Position numbers and translations under genes: made by a program. The notes beneath the pieces are model-generated. The model was not told the origin of the DNA. It made no database searches and saw only the letters and a program-made list of their open reading frames with translations. Shown here one piece after another: positions 1 to 6,275 of a stretch of DNA of 10,528 bases (position 1 is the stretch's first letter; each line of letters begins with the position of its first letter). Source of the DNA: Syntrophomonas sp. UBA5314 (GTDB lineage: Bacteria > Bacillota > Syntrophomonadia > Syntrophomonadales > Syntrophomonadaceae). The stretch is from positions 32,750 through 43,277 of the forward strand of contig DHRK01000043.1 in the NCBI GenBank assembly GCA_002410325.1, written 5' to 3'.

Positions 1-34
1 CAGTAATTCGGAAAAATCTGCCCAAATTATGTGC

Positions 35-56
35 ACAATATACGGACTGTTGTACT
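35..56 (+). repeat. Dispersed 22-bp repeat, copy 1
   Basis: First of three same-strand copies of a 22-bp sequence; the others start at 1097 and 4795. The core reads ACAATATACGGA, then CT, then GTTGTACT. It differs from copy 3 only at core positions 13-14 (CT instead of AC). It lies 66 bp upstream of the hydrolase start codon. ACAA and TTGT at its ends can pair, but the longer stem of copy 3 is not preserved here. Confidence 0.7.
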
Positions 57-122
57 AAATTCAGGCATATTTGCCGGTAGAGAGGGCGCGGATGAGACGC
101 CCGGATAGAGGAGGAGTGGCCC

Positions 123-1097
123 GTGATAAACGAAGTCCTGCCTAATATTTTCTGCCTGAAAATACCTCTCCCGCACAATCCCCTCGGAGTGCTCAATTCT
201 TATTTGATCAATGGCCGGGAGAGAAAGCTTTTAATTGATACCGGGTTCAACTGGCCGGAATGCCGCAGCGCTTTGCTCCAGGGGATTGCCGAACTGGGTT
301 TAAAGCTGGAGGACCTGGAATTTTTAATTACCCATGTCCACGCCGATCACTCCGGGCTTCTGTTTGACCTGGCCCCATCGGGTTCAATTGTGTACGCCAG
401 CAAGAGAGACGCCGATGAACTCCGGGCCTGCTTTACCAAGACCTACTGGCAGGAAGTTGACCGGGAGTTTGGGCTTTACGGATTTCCCCAGAATCGATTG
501 GGAAGTGAGGCCAATCAGATAAAATCATATATTTCCGGACATGACCTGGAATTTGTCTATCTGCAGGAAGGAACGGTTTTGGAAGCCGGCGGCTATCGTT
601 TTACCTGTATAATGACTCCCGGCCACAGCCCGGGGCATGTATGCCTTTACGACCGGGAACAGAAGGTTTTGATATCAGGTGATCATATATTGCCGGATAT
701 ATCGCCCAATATAACCCTGTGGCTCAATGTCGAGGACCCGCTGGGCAACTACCTGCAGAGTCTGGATAGAATCGACCAGATGGAGGTTGAGCTGGTCTTG
801 CCCGGTCACCGGGGTTTTATCCGGGACTGCCACGGCCGTATTCAGGAATTAAGAGAGCACCACCGGGCGCGCCTCGATGAGATAATGGAAATATTAGAGG
901 CCGGGGCTATGGACGCCTACCAGATAGCCAGCCGGATGACCTGGGATATGAATTATTCTTCCTGGGATGAGTTCCCGCCTTTCCAGCGCTGGTTCGCAAC
1001 CGGCGAAGCTATCGCCCACCTGCAGCACCTGTTGCTCCAGGAAAAGATAATCAGGATTACCACCCCGGAAAAATACCTGTTTGCCCTGCCCGCTTGA
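123..1097 (+). CDS. Metallo-beta-lactamase-fold hydrolase
   Basis: A probable zinc-dependent hydrolase of the glyoxalase II/LACTB2-like branch of the metallo-beta-lactamase superfamily. The signature HVHADH is at residues 71-76 (H71, H73, D75, H76). The remaining expected metal ligands are H168 in TPGHSPGH, D187 in SGDH and H229 in LPGHRG, so the site looks complete. Residues from about 235 to 324 form a helical tail resembling the winged-helix C-terminal domain found on many members of this branch. There is no signal peptide or membrane segment, so it is likely cytoplasmic. The GTG start is supported by AGGAGG at 109-114, 8 bp upstream. It converges on the sensor kinase gene with a 28-bp gap, and repeat copies lie on both sides. 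The substrate cannot be told from sequence; a thioesterase or lactonase role is possible. Confidence 0.9.
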   Translation: MINEVLPNIFCLKIPLPHNPLGVLNSYLINGRERKLLIDTGFNWPECRSALLQGIAELGLKLEDLEFLITHVHADHSGLLFDLAPSGSIVYASKRDADELRACFTKTYWQEVDREFGLYGFPQNRLGSEANQIKSYISGHDLEFVYLQEGTVLEAGGYRFTCIMTPGHSPGHVCLYDREQKVLISGDHILPDISPNITLWLNVEDPLGNYLQSLDRIDQMEVELVLPGHRGFIRDCHGRIQELREHHRARLDEIMEILEAGAMDAYQIASRMTWDMNYSSWDEFPPFQRWFATGEAIAHLQHLLLQEKIIRITTPEKYLFALPA

Positions 1098-1118
1098 CCA
1101 TATACGGAACGTTGTACT
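1097..1118 (+). repeat. Dispersed 22-bp repeat, copy 2
   Basis: Identical to copy 3 at 21 of 22 positions (C instead of A at core position 3). It begins on the last base of the hydrolase stop codon and fills most of the 28-bp gap before the convergent kinase stop codon. The left arm that would complete a palindrome is not conserved here, so conservation is of the sequence core rather than of a stem. Confidence 0.75.
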
Positions 1119-1125
1119 CGGTTGC

Positions 1126-2349
1126 CTAAGACCTGGGAAGGATTACCCGGAAGGTCGTTCCCTGACCGGGTTGGGAGCTGACCTTGATAGCACCCCGGTG
1201 CTGGGATACGATCCACTGAGCTATGGAAAGTCCCAACCCTGAACTGCCGGAGTCGCGGCTGCGGGATTTATCGACCCGGTAGAAGCGCTCAAATACCTTG
1301 GGCAGGTCTTCACTGGCTATCCCTTCGCCGGTATCGGCCACCGTAAATTCAACCTGCTTCTCCAAAACCGCCATTTGTACTTTTACCGATCCCCCGGCGG
1401 GAGTGTATTTTATGGCATTGTCGACCAGGATAACCGCCAGTTGTTTTATCCGGGTTGCGTCTCCTCGGAAATCGACCGGCTTATCCAGGGACAGTTCAAG
1501 GTCGGCCCCGTGGTTGACAGCCACCGGTTCCAAGGGCTGCAGGGCTTCGCGCAGAGCTGCGTCCAGCGGGAAAAGGGAAATGTTCAGGGTGGCCTGCTCT
1601 GAATCAGCCCGGGCCAGAAACAGGAGATCATCAACCAATCTGGCCATGCGCTGGGTTTCCGCCTGGATGTTGTCCAGCCATCGTTCCTGGCTTTCCACTG
1701 ACTTTTCCGGGTTTCCCCTGACCAATTCCAGGTTGGTCTGGATGACCGCCAGGGGGGTGCGCAGCTCGTGGGAAGCATCGGCCACGAAGTCCTTTTGCCG
1801 CTGCCAGGAATTTTTGACCGGGATCAAGGCCCGGTTGGCCATAAAGATCCCTCCGGCCAGGACCACCAGCAGAGCGGCCAATCCGGAAAAGGTCAGGGCG
1901 TTCTGCAGGCGGGAAAGGGCGCCCCGGTTGGCGTTGTTGTTGGTAAAAACCAGGGTGATGTTGTCGTTTGGGGAAGAACGGGACATCTGAAAGCGATAGG
2001 TTTCATGATCAAATTCAAGCAGACCGCGCGATTGCTGGGAGCGTATAATGGCTGAAGAAAGCTCCTTTACCGAGTTGCTGGCAAAGGGCAGCCCGGGGGA
2101 ACTAGCCACCAGATCGCCTGAAGGGGTCACTATGATATAAAACACGTTGGCGTGGCGCCGGCTCAATTCTATAGCCTGTCCGGGCTCCCCGTTGCTCAAT
2201 TGAAAGGCGACGGCCTGTAGCACCCGGTCCGACTCCTGGCCAACCCCCCACTCGGTCAGAAAATATATTTCAATTGAAAAAAAGATGAAAATCAATCCAA
2301 AGACTATTACATTGATCAAAGTAAGCTTCAGCTTGAGTTTTCTGAACAT
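1126..2349 (-). CDS. Membrane sensor histidine kinase
   Basis: Sensor kinase of a two-component system, partner of the response regulator encoded just upstream. It has 407 residues. TM1 is at about 11-31, an extracytoplasmic sensor region at about 32-150, and TM2 at about 151-171. The dimerisation/phosphoacceptor motif DASHELRTPL places the phosphorylated histidine at H194. The ATPase domain shows the N box (VDNAIKYTP, N311), the G1 box (DTGEGI, 339-344), an F box near FERFYR and the G2 box (GLGL, 371-374), so it should be active. Only about 15 residues separate TM2 from the HisKA helix, too few for a full HAMP domain. Some Firmicute kinases share this short RALxPxxxxxxxQxxFVADASHE linker. 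The ATG is 1 bp after the regulator stop, with an AAGGAAGGAT ribosome binding site inside the regulator's end. The signal is unknown. Confidence 0.93.
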   Translation of the reverse strand: MFRKLKLKLTLINVIVFGLIFIFFSIEIYFLTEWGVGQESDRVLQAVAFQLSNGEPGQAIELSRRHANVFYIIVTPSGDLVASSPGLPFASNSVKELSSAIIRSQQSRGLLEFDHETYRFQMSRSSPNDNITLVFTNNNANRGALSRLQNALTFSGLAALLVVLAGGIFMANRALIPVKNSWQRQKDFVADASHELRTPLAVIQTNLELVRGNPEKSVESQERWLDNIQAETQRMARLVDDLLFLARADSEQATLNISLFPLDAALREALQPLEPVAVNHGADLELSLDKPVDFRGDATRIKQLAVILVDNAIKYTPAGGSVKVQMAVLEKQVEFTVADTGEGIASEDLPKVFERFYRVDKSRSRDSGSSGLGLSIAQWIVSQHRGAIKVSSQPGQGTTFRVILPRS

Positions 2350-2350
2350 A

Positions 2351-3025
2351 TTATCCTTCCTTCAGACAGTAACCGACCCCGCGTACCGTCTCTATCTGCA
2401 CGCCGCTCTCTTCAGGGTCTAGCTTTTTACGCAAATAATGAATGTAGATCTCGACGATATTAATTTCTACTTCGGTATCCAGGCCCCACACCCGGCTCAA
2501 AAGCTGCTCCCGGGACAGTACCTGACCGCGGTTTTTGATCAGGTACTCCAGAAGCTGGGCTTCCTTGAGGGTCAGTTTGATAGTGCCTGGGCCGTAGGAG
2601 ACTTCGCAGCGCATGGGATCAAGGGTTAGCCGGCCGGCCGGCAGTTTGCCCTCGTTTAAGAGTTCGGGGGAGCGGCGGGCCAGGGCGGCCAGGCGGGCCA
2701 GAAGTTCTTCCGTGGCAAAGGGCTTTATAAGGTAATCGTCAGCTCCGGCATTGAGCCCCGCAACCCGGTCCTGCACGGCGTCCCGGGCGGTAAGCATGAG
2801 AACCGGGGTTTTGATACCCCGGGCTCTTAAGGATTCCAAAACCGCGACCCCCTCTTTCCCCGGAAGCATGCGATCCAAAATGATGAGGTCATAAATGCCG
2901 GTTTCGGCCAATTCCTCACCGCTTATCCCATTGAAGGCCAGGTCAACCGCGTATTTGTTTTTTTTGAGTATGTAAGCCAGAGCTTCGGCCAGGCGAGTTT
3001 CATCTTCCACCAGTAATACGCGCAT
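2351..3025 (-). CDS. OmpR/PhoB-family response regulator
   Basis: DNA-binding response regulator of the adjacent kinase. The receiver domain covers about residues 1-115, with acidic pocket E7/D8, phosphoacceptor D51 in LIILDRMLPG, the switch Thr in LTARD and K101 in IKPF. The OmpR-type winged helix covers about 125-223, ending in VEIYIHYLRKKLD and IETVRGVGYCL. The start chosen is the ATG at 3025, giving MRVLLVEDE and 224 residues. A GTG nine bases upstream is also in frame, but it forms part of the AAAGGTG ribosome binding site, so it is probably not the start. The gene overlaps nothing and ends 1 bp before the kinase, so the two are almost certainly cotranscribed. The divergent neighbour at 3181 and the TTTTAAG repeats between them are its likely targets. 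Confidence 0.95.
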   Translation of the reverse strand: MRVLLVEDETRLAEALAYILKKNKYAVDLAFNGISGEELAETGIYDLIILDRMLPGKEGVAVLESLRARGIKTPVLMLTARDAVQDRVAGLNAGADDYLIKPFATEELLARLAALARRSPELLNEGKLPAGRLTLDPMRCEVSYGPGTIKLTLKEAQLLEYLIKNRGQVLSREQLLSRVWGLDTEVEINIVEIYIHYLRKKLDPEESGVQIETVRGVGYCLKEG

Positions 3026-3054
3026 AGGAATCACCTTTCTATATATAAATTAAG

Positions 3055-3078
3055 AGGATACAAGCGCTTCCTTAAAAA
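3055..3078 (-). promoter_or_regulatory. Possible autoregulated promoter of the two-component operon
   Basis: On the minus strand a TTTTAAG unit (within 3071-3078) is followed after 10 bp by TATCCT (3060-3055), a weak -10-like box. Eleven bases upstream of the TTTTAAG is AGCTAAG, matching its last four bases, so a degenerate direct repeat may exist. This would allow the regulator to bind its own promoter. The match is weak and a start site was not otherwise evident. Confidence 0.25.
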
Positions 3079-3101
3079 GAGCTTAGCTTTACAGGCCGTC
3101 A

Positions 3102-3119
3102 TTTTAAGGTAATTTTAAG
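3102..3119 (+). promoter_or_regulatory. OmpR-family direct-repeat operator
   Basis: Two perfect TTTTAAG units at 3102-3108 and 3113-3119 have an 11-bp period, the spacing at which tandem OmpR/PhoB/PhoP-type winged helices bind. The second unit ends 22 bp before a -10-like TAGAAT (3142-3147), so it lies near the -35 region. This is typical of promoters activated by this family. The box sits between the response regulator gene and the divergent LTxxQ-like gene at 3181. Confidence 0.55.
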
Positions 3120-3141
3120 TCTTCTAAACCAAAATGTGAAT

Positions 3142-3147
3142 TAGAAT
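3142..3147 (+). promoter_or_regulatory. Candidate -10 box of the gene at 3181
   Basis: TAGAAT matches TATAAT at five of six positions and lies 33 bp before the ATG at 3181. No good -35 hexamer is found 16-18 bp upstream, which fits an activator-dependent promoter using the TTTTAAG repeats. Confidence 0.35.
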
Positions 3148-3180
3148 AAAATCCTTGGGGAGTTATGAGGAGTTGAAATT

Positions 3181-3756
3181 ATGAAAGACAAAAAGTGGGT
3201 ATACGGGCTGGCGATCGGCCTGGTAGTGCTTATCGCCCTGGGAGCCGGGTGCTATTATAAAGCCCATAGCGCCTGGGCGGCCAGGCAAGCCCAGCTCTAT
3301 ACCGGAGTGAACAATCCGGTCTACGCTGATCTTTTTTTACTTAACAGCAGCAATCTCAGACTGAACCCTGAGCAAGCCAGAGCTATCCTCCCGCTGGTGG
3401 AGCAGATGAAGAATGCCGACAGCGCTGCCAACCGGGAGCTGGCCCGGCAAGTCTATGCCCAGCTCAACAGCCAGCAGTACCAGGCCCTGTTGACCCGGGA
3501 CAATTCCAGGCAGAGGTTCAATTCACGTTTGGAATACCACCCGGCGATGATGAACCGGACCCAATACCAGGGGACCACTAAAGACCAGTCGGTTCGTCTG
3601 GCAGCGCTGCCCGATCTGGTGATAAAACAGCTTCAGGAAATCGCCTCAGGGCAGGCGGCAGCCCAAGAAACGCCGCCCGCGGTCCAGCCGGGGCAGAACC
3701 AAACTGCGCCCTCGGCCGGGACGGGGGCGCAGACTCGACCCGTCCCTAGTTTGTAG
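3181..3756 (+). CDS. Membrane-anchored protein with two LTxxQ-like motifs
   Basis: A small protein of 191 residues, not assigned to a named family with certainty. Residues 7-26 form one hydrophobic segment after a KDKK start, giving an N-in anchor or uncleaved signal. C24 within ALGAGC is a poor lipobox, so lipidation is unlikely but possible. The outside portion is helical and rich in Gln, Ala and Arg. LNPEQ (61-65) and LNSQQ (95-99) resemble the LTxxQ motifs of the Spy/CpxP periplasmic chaperone family, each leading into a helix. The tail from about residue 158 is Pro/Gln/Ala-rich and probably disordered. The ATG has GAGGAG at 3167-3172, 8 bp upstream. It is transcribed divergently from the two-component operon, with an operator-like direct repeat between. 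An envelope-stress or sensor-accessory role is inference. Confidence 0.75.
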   Translation: MKDKKWVYGLAIGLVVLIALGAGCYYKAHSAWAARQAQLYTGVNNPVYADLFLLNSSNLRLNPEQARAILPLVEQMKNADSAANRELARQVYAQLNSQQYQALLTRDNSRQRFNSRLEYHPAMMNRTQYQGTTKDQSVRLAALPDLVIKQLQEIASGQAAAQETPPAVQPGQNQTAPSAGTGAQTRPVPSL

Positions 3757-3777
3757 ATAAAGCGTAAGGCTTAAGAG

Positions 3778-4464
3778 TTATTTTTCAGATTCTTTTATCT
3801 CTTCGATATACTCGGGGCGGTCATTTACCGGACTGCCCACCTGGGGGGATACCCGGTAAGCCCGCAACTGCAAGCGGGGATGAAGAAGGCCCCCAAAGCG
3901 CTTCATAGCTTCCCGGGTCTGATTTTCCGGGCCCTTAAGCCATATTTCTTCCAGCTCCGGGGTGAGGATAAGCGGCATCCGATCGTGTATGGCCCGGAGC
4001 GAAGCTTCGGCTTCAGTGGTTATTATAGAAAAACTCTCCATGGTTTTCGCATTGGGTCCCGTCCAGGTGTCCCAGATCCCGGCAAATCCAAAGCAGTCGC
4101 CAGTTTCTAGAACAATCCGGTAGGGCTCTTTACCCCGGCCTTTTTTCCGCCATTCATAGTAGCCGTCGGCCGGGATGATGCAACGACGGCTTTGCAGGAA
4201 GCTTTTAAAGGCGGGTTTTTTGTCTATGGTCTCCAGCCGGGCGTTTATCAGGCGGCTCCCCATTTTGGGATCTTTGGCCCAATGGGGAACCAGGCCCCAT
4301 TTCATGGCTTTTAACTGGTTTATCTCATCTGACCGAACTACCACCAGGGTTTGCTGAGTGGGAGCTATGTTGTAGCGGGGATTCCAGTCAAGACCTGAAG
4401 GCGGGCAGGCAAACCGGCTTTCAATGTCCGTAAGGGTAACGGTCAGGGTATAGCGACCACACAT
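3778..4464 (-). CDS. yedK: SRAP family abasic-site DNA-protein crosslink protein (YedK/HMCES type)
   Basis: Member of the SOS response-associated peptidase family, whose members covalently trap abasic sites in single-stranded DNA through an N-terminal cysteine. The start chosen is the ATG at 4464, giving MCGRYTL, because the family needs Cys2 at the processed N-terminus and GAGGAGGTG lies just upstream. An in-frame start 21 bp further upstream would bury the cysteine. From this start the key residues are C2, N74 in LINAR, E104 in YYEW and H160 in IHDRMP. All expected active-site residues are therefore present. It has 228 residues, the usual family size. It converges with the gene at 3181, leaving 21 bp. 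No LexA-type GAAC-N4-GTTC box was seen upstream, so SOS control is not supported. Confidence 0.93.
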   Translation of the reverse strand: MCGRYTLTVTLTDIESRFACPPSGLDWNPRYNIAPTQQTLVVVRSDEINQLKAMKWGLVPHWAKDPKMGSRLINARLETIDKKPAFKSFLQSRRCIIPADGYYEWRKKGRGKEPYRIVLETGDCFGFAGIWDTWTGPNAKTMESFSIITTEAEASLRAIHDRMPLILTPELEEIWLKGPENQTREAMKRFGGLLHPRLQLRAYRVSPQVGSPVNDRPEYIEEIKESEK

Positions 4465-4814
4465 CGAATTTGAGCACCTCCTCAAACCGCAATATACTAC
4501 TGCTTCTTCAGGTTGAACGGACTTTTAATCAAGTTTTTTATCGGTAAAAAGGGCCTTGACAATAGAAAGCATATCTGGCTGCCATTTTGGGGAGGAATCT
4601 TTGAGCTGGGTATGGTAGGATTATAAGTGATATCCACTAATAATACCCATTTTATTGCAGTAGGCCGACTACCCTGGGATGGCAATACGAAGGAGTCCGG
4701 TCATGCCGGGCTTCACCTGTAATTCTTTTGTTGTCGCGGGGAGTCTGGTCATTTTTTTTACGTACCCCTTTCAGCTCCCCCCGCGGATTCTAGTACAATA
4801 TACGGAACGTTGTA
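4465..4814. other. 350-bp intergenic region without a convincing gene
   Basis: The gap lies between the SRAP start and the end of the FmdE-like gene. It holds the SRAP ribosome binding site, a T8 run (4752-4759) and an imperfect inverted repeat of CGCGGGGAG (4735-4743) with CTCCCCCCGCG (4775-4785). It also contains most of repeat copy 3. A minus-strand reading frame of 62 codons (4497-4685) has no ribosome binding site or recognisable sequence and was not accepted. Confidence 0.5.
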
Positions 4815-4818
4815 CTAG
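4790..4818. repeat. Perfect 9-bp palindrome containing repeat copy 3
   Basis: Arms CTAGTACAA (4790-4798) and TTGTACTAG (4810-4818) are perfect reverse complements around an 11-base centre, TATACGGAACG. The 22-bp repeat core of copy 3 is 4795-4816, in the same orientation as the copies at 35 and 1097. The minus-strand stop codon TAG of the FmdE-like gene (4817-4815) lies inside the right arm. There is no T-tract directly after it in either direction, so it is not a standard terminator. Confidence 0.75.
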
Positions 4819-5354
4819 GCTTCAATAAACCGGTAATTAAAAAGGCTGTCGGCTTCCCGCGACATAAGCGCGGCGGCCAGTTGCTCTTTAACCTCCTGCA
4901 GGCGGTGTTTCCCTCCCGCATCGAGCGAGCCTGACAGGGCGGCTTTGGACAGAGCGATGAATTCATCCGGCACCAGACCCGGGGCCAGGGCCAGGCCAAG
5001 CTTCCGATCCTGATATCCCAGCTCAAAATAAAACTTTCCGCCATTAGCGCTGGAAGGTGCGTCGGCCTTTTGCCCCAAGGCCGGATCGGCTGTCATATTG
5101 CCCCGGGAACGAGCTCGGGTCACCATTTCCACACCATCCAACACCCCGGTGGCTGCTTCCCCCAAAGCGGAGGCAAAGCTGAAGCTGCCCCGGCGGGGAA
5201 TGACTCCCGGCGATAAAAGCGCGAAGCCTAGCTCCATCAGTTTATAGGCTATGGCGACTCCCCCAATATGCCAACGCCCATGGTATTTGATCAGATCTTC
5301 GTATGATATCTCCAAAAGAGTGTCACGATCCATGATCCTGAGAACATTTTTCAT
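4815..5354 (-). CDS. Degenerate FmdE-like domain protein, cysteine-free
   Basis: A soluble protein of 179 residues. The pattern recalls the FmdE domain (formylmethanofuran dehydrogenase subunit E-like): a helix leading into HG followed by small residues (HGRWHIGGVAIAYKLMELG, 25-43), then GVLDGVEMVTRARSRGNM (70-87). Those match HGHxCPG...G and the DAxxxxTGxTxGKGN region, followed by a KFYFELGYQDRKLGLAL strand pair. The cysteines that bind metal in FmdE are absent, and the protein contains no cysteine. It is either a paralogue with lost metal binding or a distant relative. The start is the ATG at 5354, with GGAGG at 5361-5365; a TTG six bases upstream is too close to that site. There is no signal peptide. 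It is divergent from the DNRLRE gene and its stop is inside repeat copy 3. Family assignment was made by eye. Confidence 0.7.
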   Translation of the reverse strand: MKNVLRIMDRDTLLEISYEDLIKYHGRWHIGGVAIAYKLMELGFALLSPGVIPRRGSFSFASALGEAATGVLDGVEMVTRARSRGNMTADPALGQKADAPSSANGGKFYFELGYQDRKLGLALAPGLVPDEFIALSKAALSGSLDAGGKHRLQEVKEQLAAALMSREADSLFNYRFIEA

Positions 5355-5387
5355 AATCAACCTCCATCCGCTTTCGGCTTTTTAATA

Positions 5388-5393
5388 ATTGTA
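5388..5393 (-). promoter_or_regulatory. Candidate -10 box of the FmdE-like gene
   Basis: On the minus strand TACAAT (5393-5388) lies 33 bp before the ATG and about 22 bp before the ribosome binding site. It is followed by an AT-rich stretch. No convincing -35 hexamer is at the right distance. Confidence 0.3.
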
Positions 5394-5648
5394 CCGCAAA
5401 AAAAACGGTCATTCAGGCCATTAATGTAAAAAAGAAGGCTTTTGCGGATAGGGGTCTTTTTATTGAAAGATCGAAAAGGCTGGCCATGAAATATGTGAGC
5501 TGCCGGTTTCTGATGCTCTTTGGGCAAAACAAAACTGGTATTGGCTTGATGATCCGGGCCGGTAATTTAAAAGGCGACCGTCCCTTTGTGGAACAATTTA
5601 CCAAGAAAACCATAGGTTAAAGTAATCTATGAGAAAGGGGTGATAGTT

Positions 5649-6209
5649 ATGCCCAATATCTTCTTTCCGACCCTGGCGGATACCTTTATATCAGAGTATC
5701 AACCCAATACCAATTTCAACGGGTCGACCAATCTGTTTGTCAGCCGGTATCAACAATTCGGGGATATATATCGTAGTCTGCTGCTTTTCCGGCTTACCAA
5801 CCCGGTTAACGGTCTGAACTTGATCCCGCCGGGCAGCATAATTAACGAGGCTTTCCTTCAGCTGACCATATCCCGCAATGAACTGCCGGTAGGAGGTTTT
5901 ATAACGTTAAGGGTATTTACCGCCCTGGAGCCCTGGGATCCGGCTCTGGTCACCTTTAACAACCAGCCCAATTTCCCACCGGTTGCCGAAGCCACCACCA
6001 ATATCACCGACGGGCTGGGAACCGTAAATGTCAATCTTACCAATCTGGTCAGGGCCTGGTTTAGCGGCCAGATCGTGAACCTGGGGATCGTGCTGGCCGG
6101 AAATGAGGATGCCAATTCACTGGTGGGATTTTTCTCCAGTTGGTCAAACAGCAGCGGAGCCTGGCCCAAGCTCTATGTAAACTACTCGAGTCCTATCAAA
6201 AAAATTTAG
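5649..6209 (+). CDS. DNRLRE-type beta-sandwich protein without signal peptide
   Basis: A 186-residue protein made almost wholly of one DNRLRE/CBM96-type domain. The opening ADTFISEYQPNTNFNGSTNLFVSRYQ and then YRSLLLFRL are characteristic. They are followed by AFLQLTI, WDPALVTFNNQP, the NVTNLVRAW-like segment VNLTNLVRAWFSG, and a closing FFSSWSNSSGAWPKLYVNY. Such domains are generally beta-sandwich modules on secreted or surface proteins. Here there is no signal peptide, lipobox or sorting signal, so it stays in the cell, is released by lysis or mother-cell assembly, or uses an unusual route. The ATG at 5649 is preferred because AAAGGGGTGAT lies about 6 bp upstream. The in-frame GTG at 5640 is inside that site. 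It stands alone, with a hairpin 28 bp after the stop. Confidence 0.85.
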   Translation: MPNIFFPTLADTFISEYQPNTNFNGSTNLFVSRYQQFGDIYRSLLLFRLTNPVNGLNLIPPGSIINEAFLQLTISRNELPVGGFITLRVFTALEPWDPALVTFNNQPNFPPVAEATTNITDGLGTVNVNLTNLVRAWFSGQIVNLGIVLAGNEDANSLVGFFSSWSNSSGAWPKLYVNYSSPIKKI

Positions 6210-6237
6210 CCGCCCGGATGCATCAAACTCAGAAAAT

Positions 6238-6275
6238 CTAAGAGGACCTGCACTTTTCAGCGCTGGTCCTCTTAG
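6238..6275. terminator. Hairpin after the DNRLRE gene (terminator-like)
   Basis: CTAAGAGGACC (6238-6248) and GGTCCTCTTAG (6265-6275) form a perfect 11-bp stem with a 16-base loop. It begins 28 bp after the DNRLRE stop codon, a natural place for a terminator. It lacks a downstream T-tract on the plus strand, so intrinsic termination is doubtful; transcript stabilisation or a decayed mobile-element end are alternatives. Confidence 0.45.

Noticed and set aside
84..102. GGGCG/CGCCC hairpin before the hydrolase ribosome binding site
   Set aside because: Only 5 bp with a 9-base loop; too common to claim as a regulatory element.
35..1118. Integron-type attC sites at the 22-bp repeats
   Set aside because: GTTGTAC differs from the GTTRRRY core, the R' partner is absent, there is no integrase in view, and only one copy forms a good palindrome.
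1298..1990. 230-codon plus-strand frame
   Set aside because: It lies wholly antisense to the kinase gene, and its Ser/Arg-rich translation is typical of a shadow frame.
4556..4578. Plus-strand promoter from TTGACA at 4556
   Set aside because: No -10 box lies 16-18 bp downstream and no plus-strand gene follows for over 1 kb.
4735..4785. Intrinsic terminator from CGCGGGGAG/CTCCCCCCGCG
   Set aside because: The stem needs a two-base bulge, and the T8 run lies inside the loop, not after the stem.
5413..5613. 66-codon minus-strand frame
   Set aside because: No ribosome binding site or familiar motif, and the composition looks like non-coding DNA.
5486..5620. 44-codon plus-strand frame beginning MKYVSCRFLMLFG
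   Set aside because: Only a weak AAGG upstream and no recognisable sequence; it could be a small gene but nothing supports it beyond openness.
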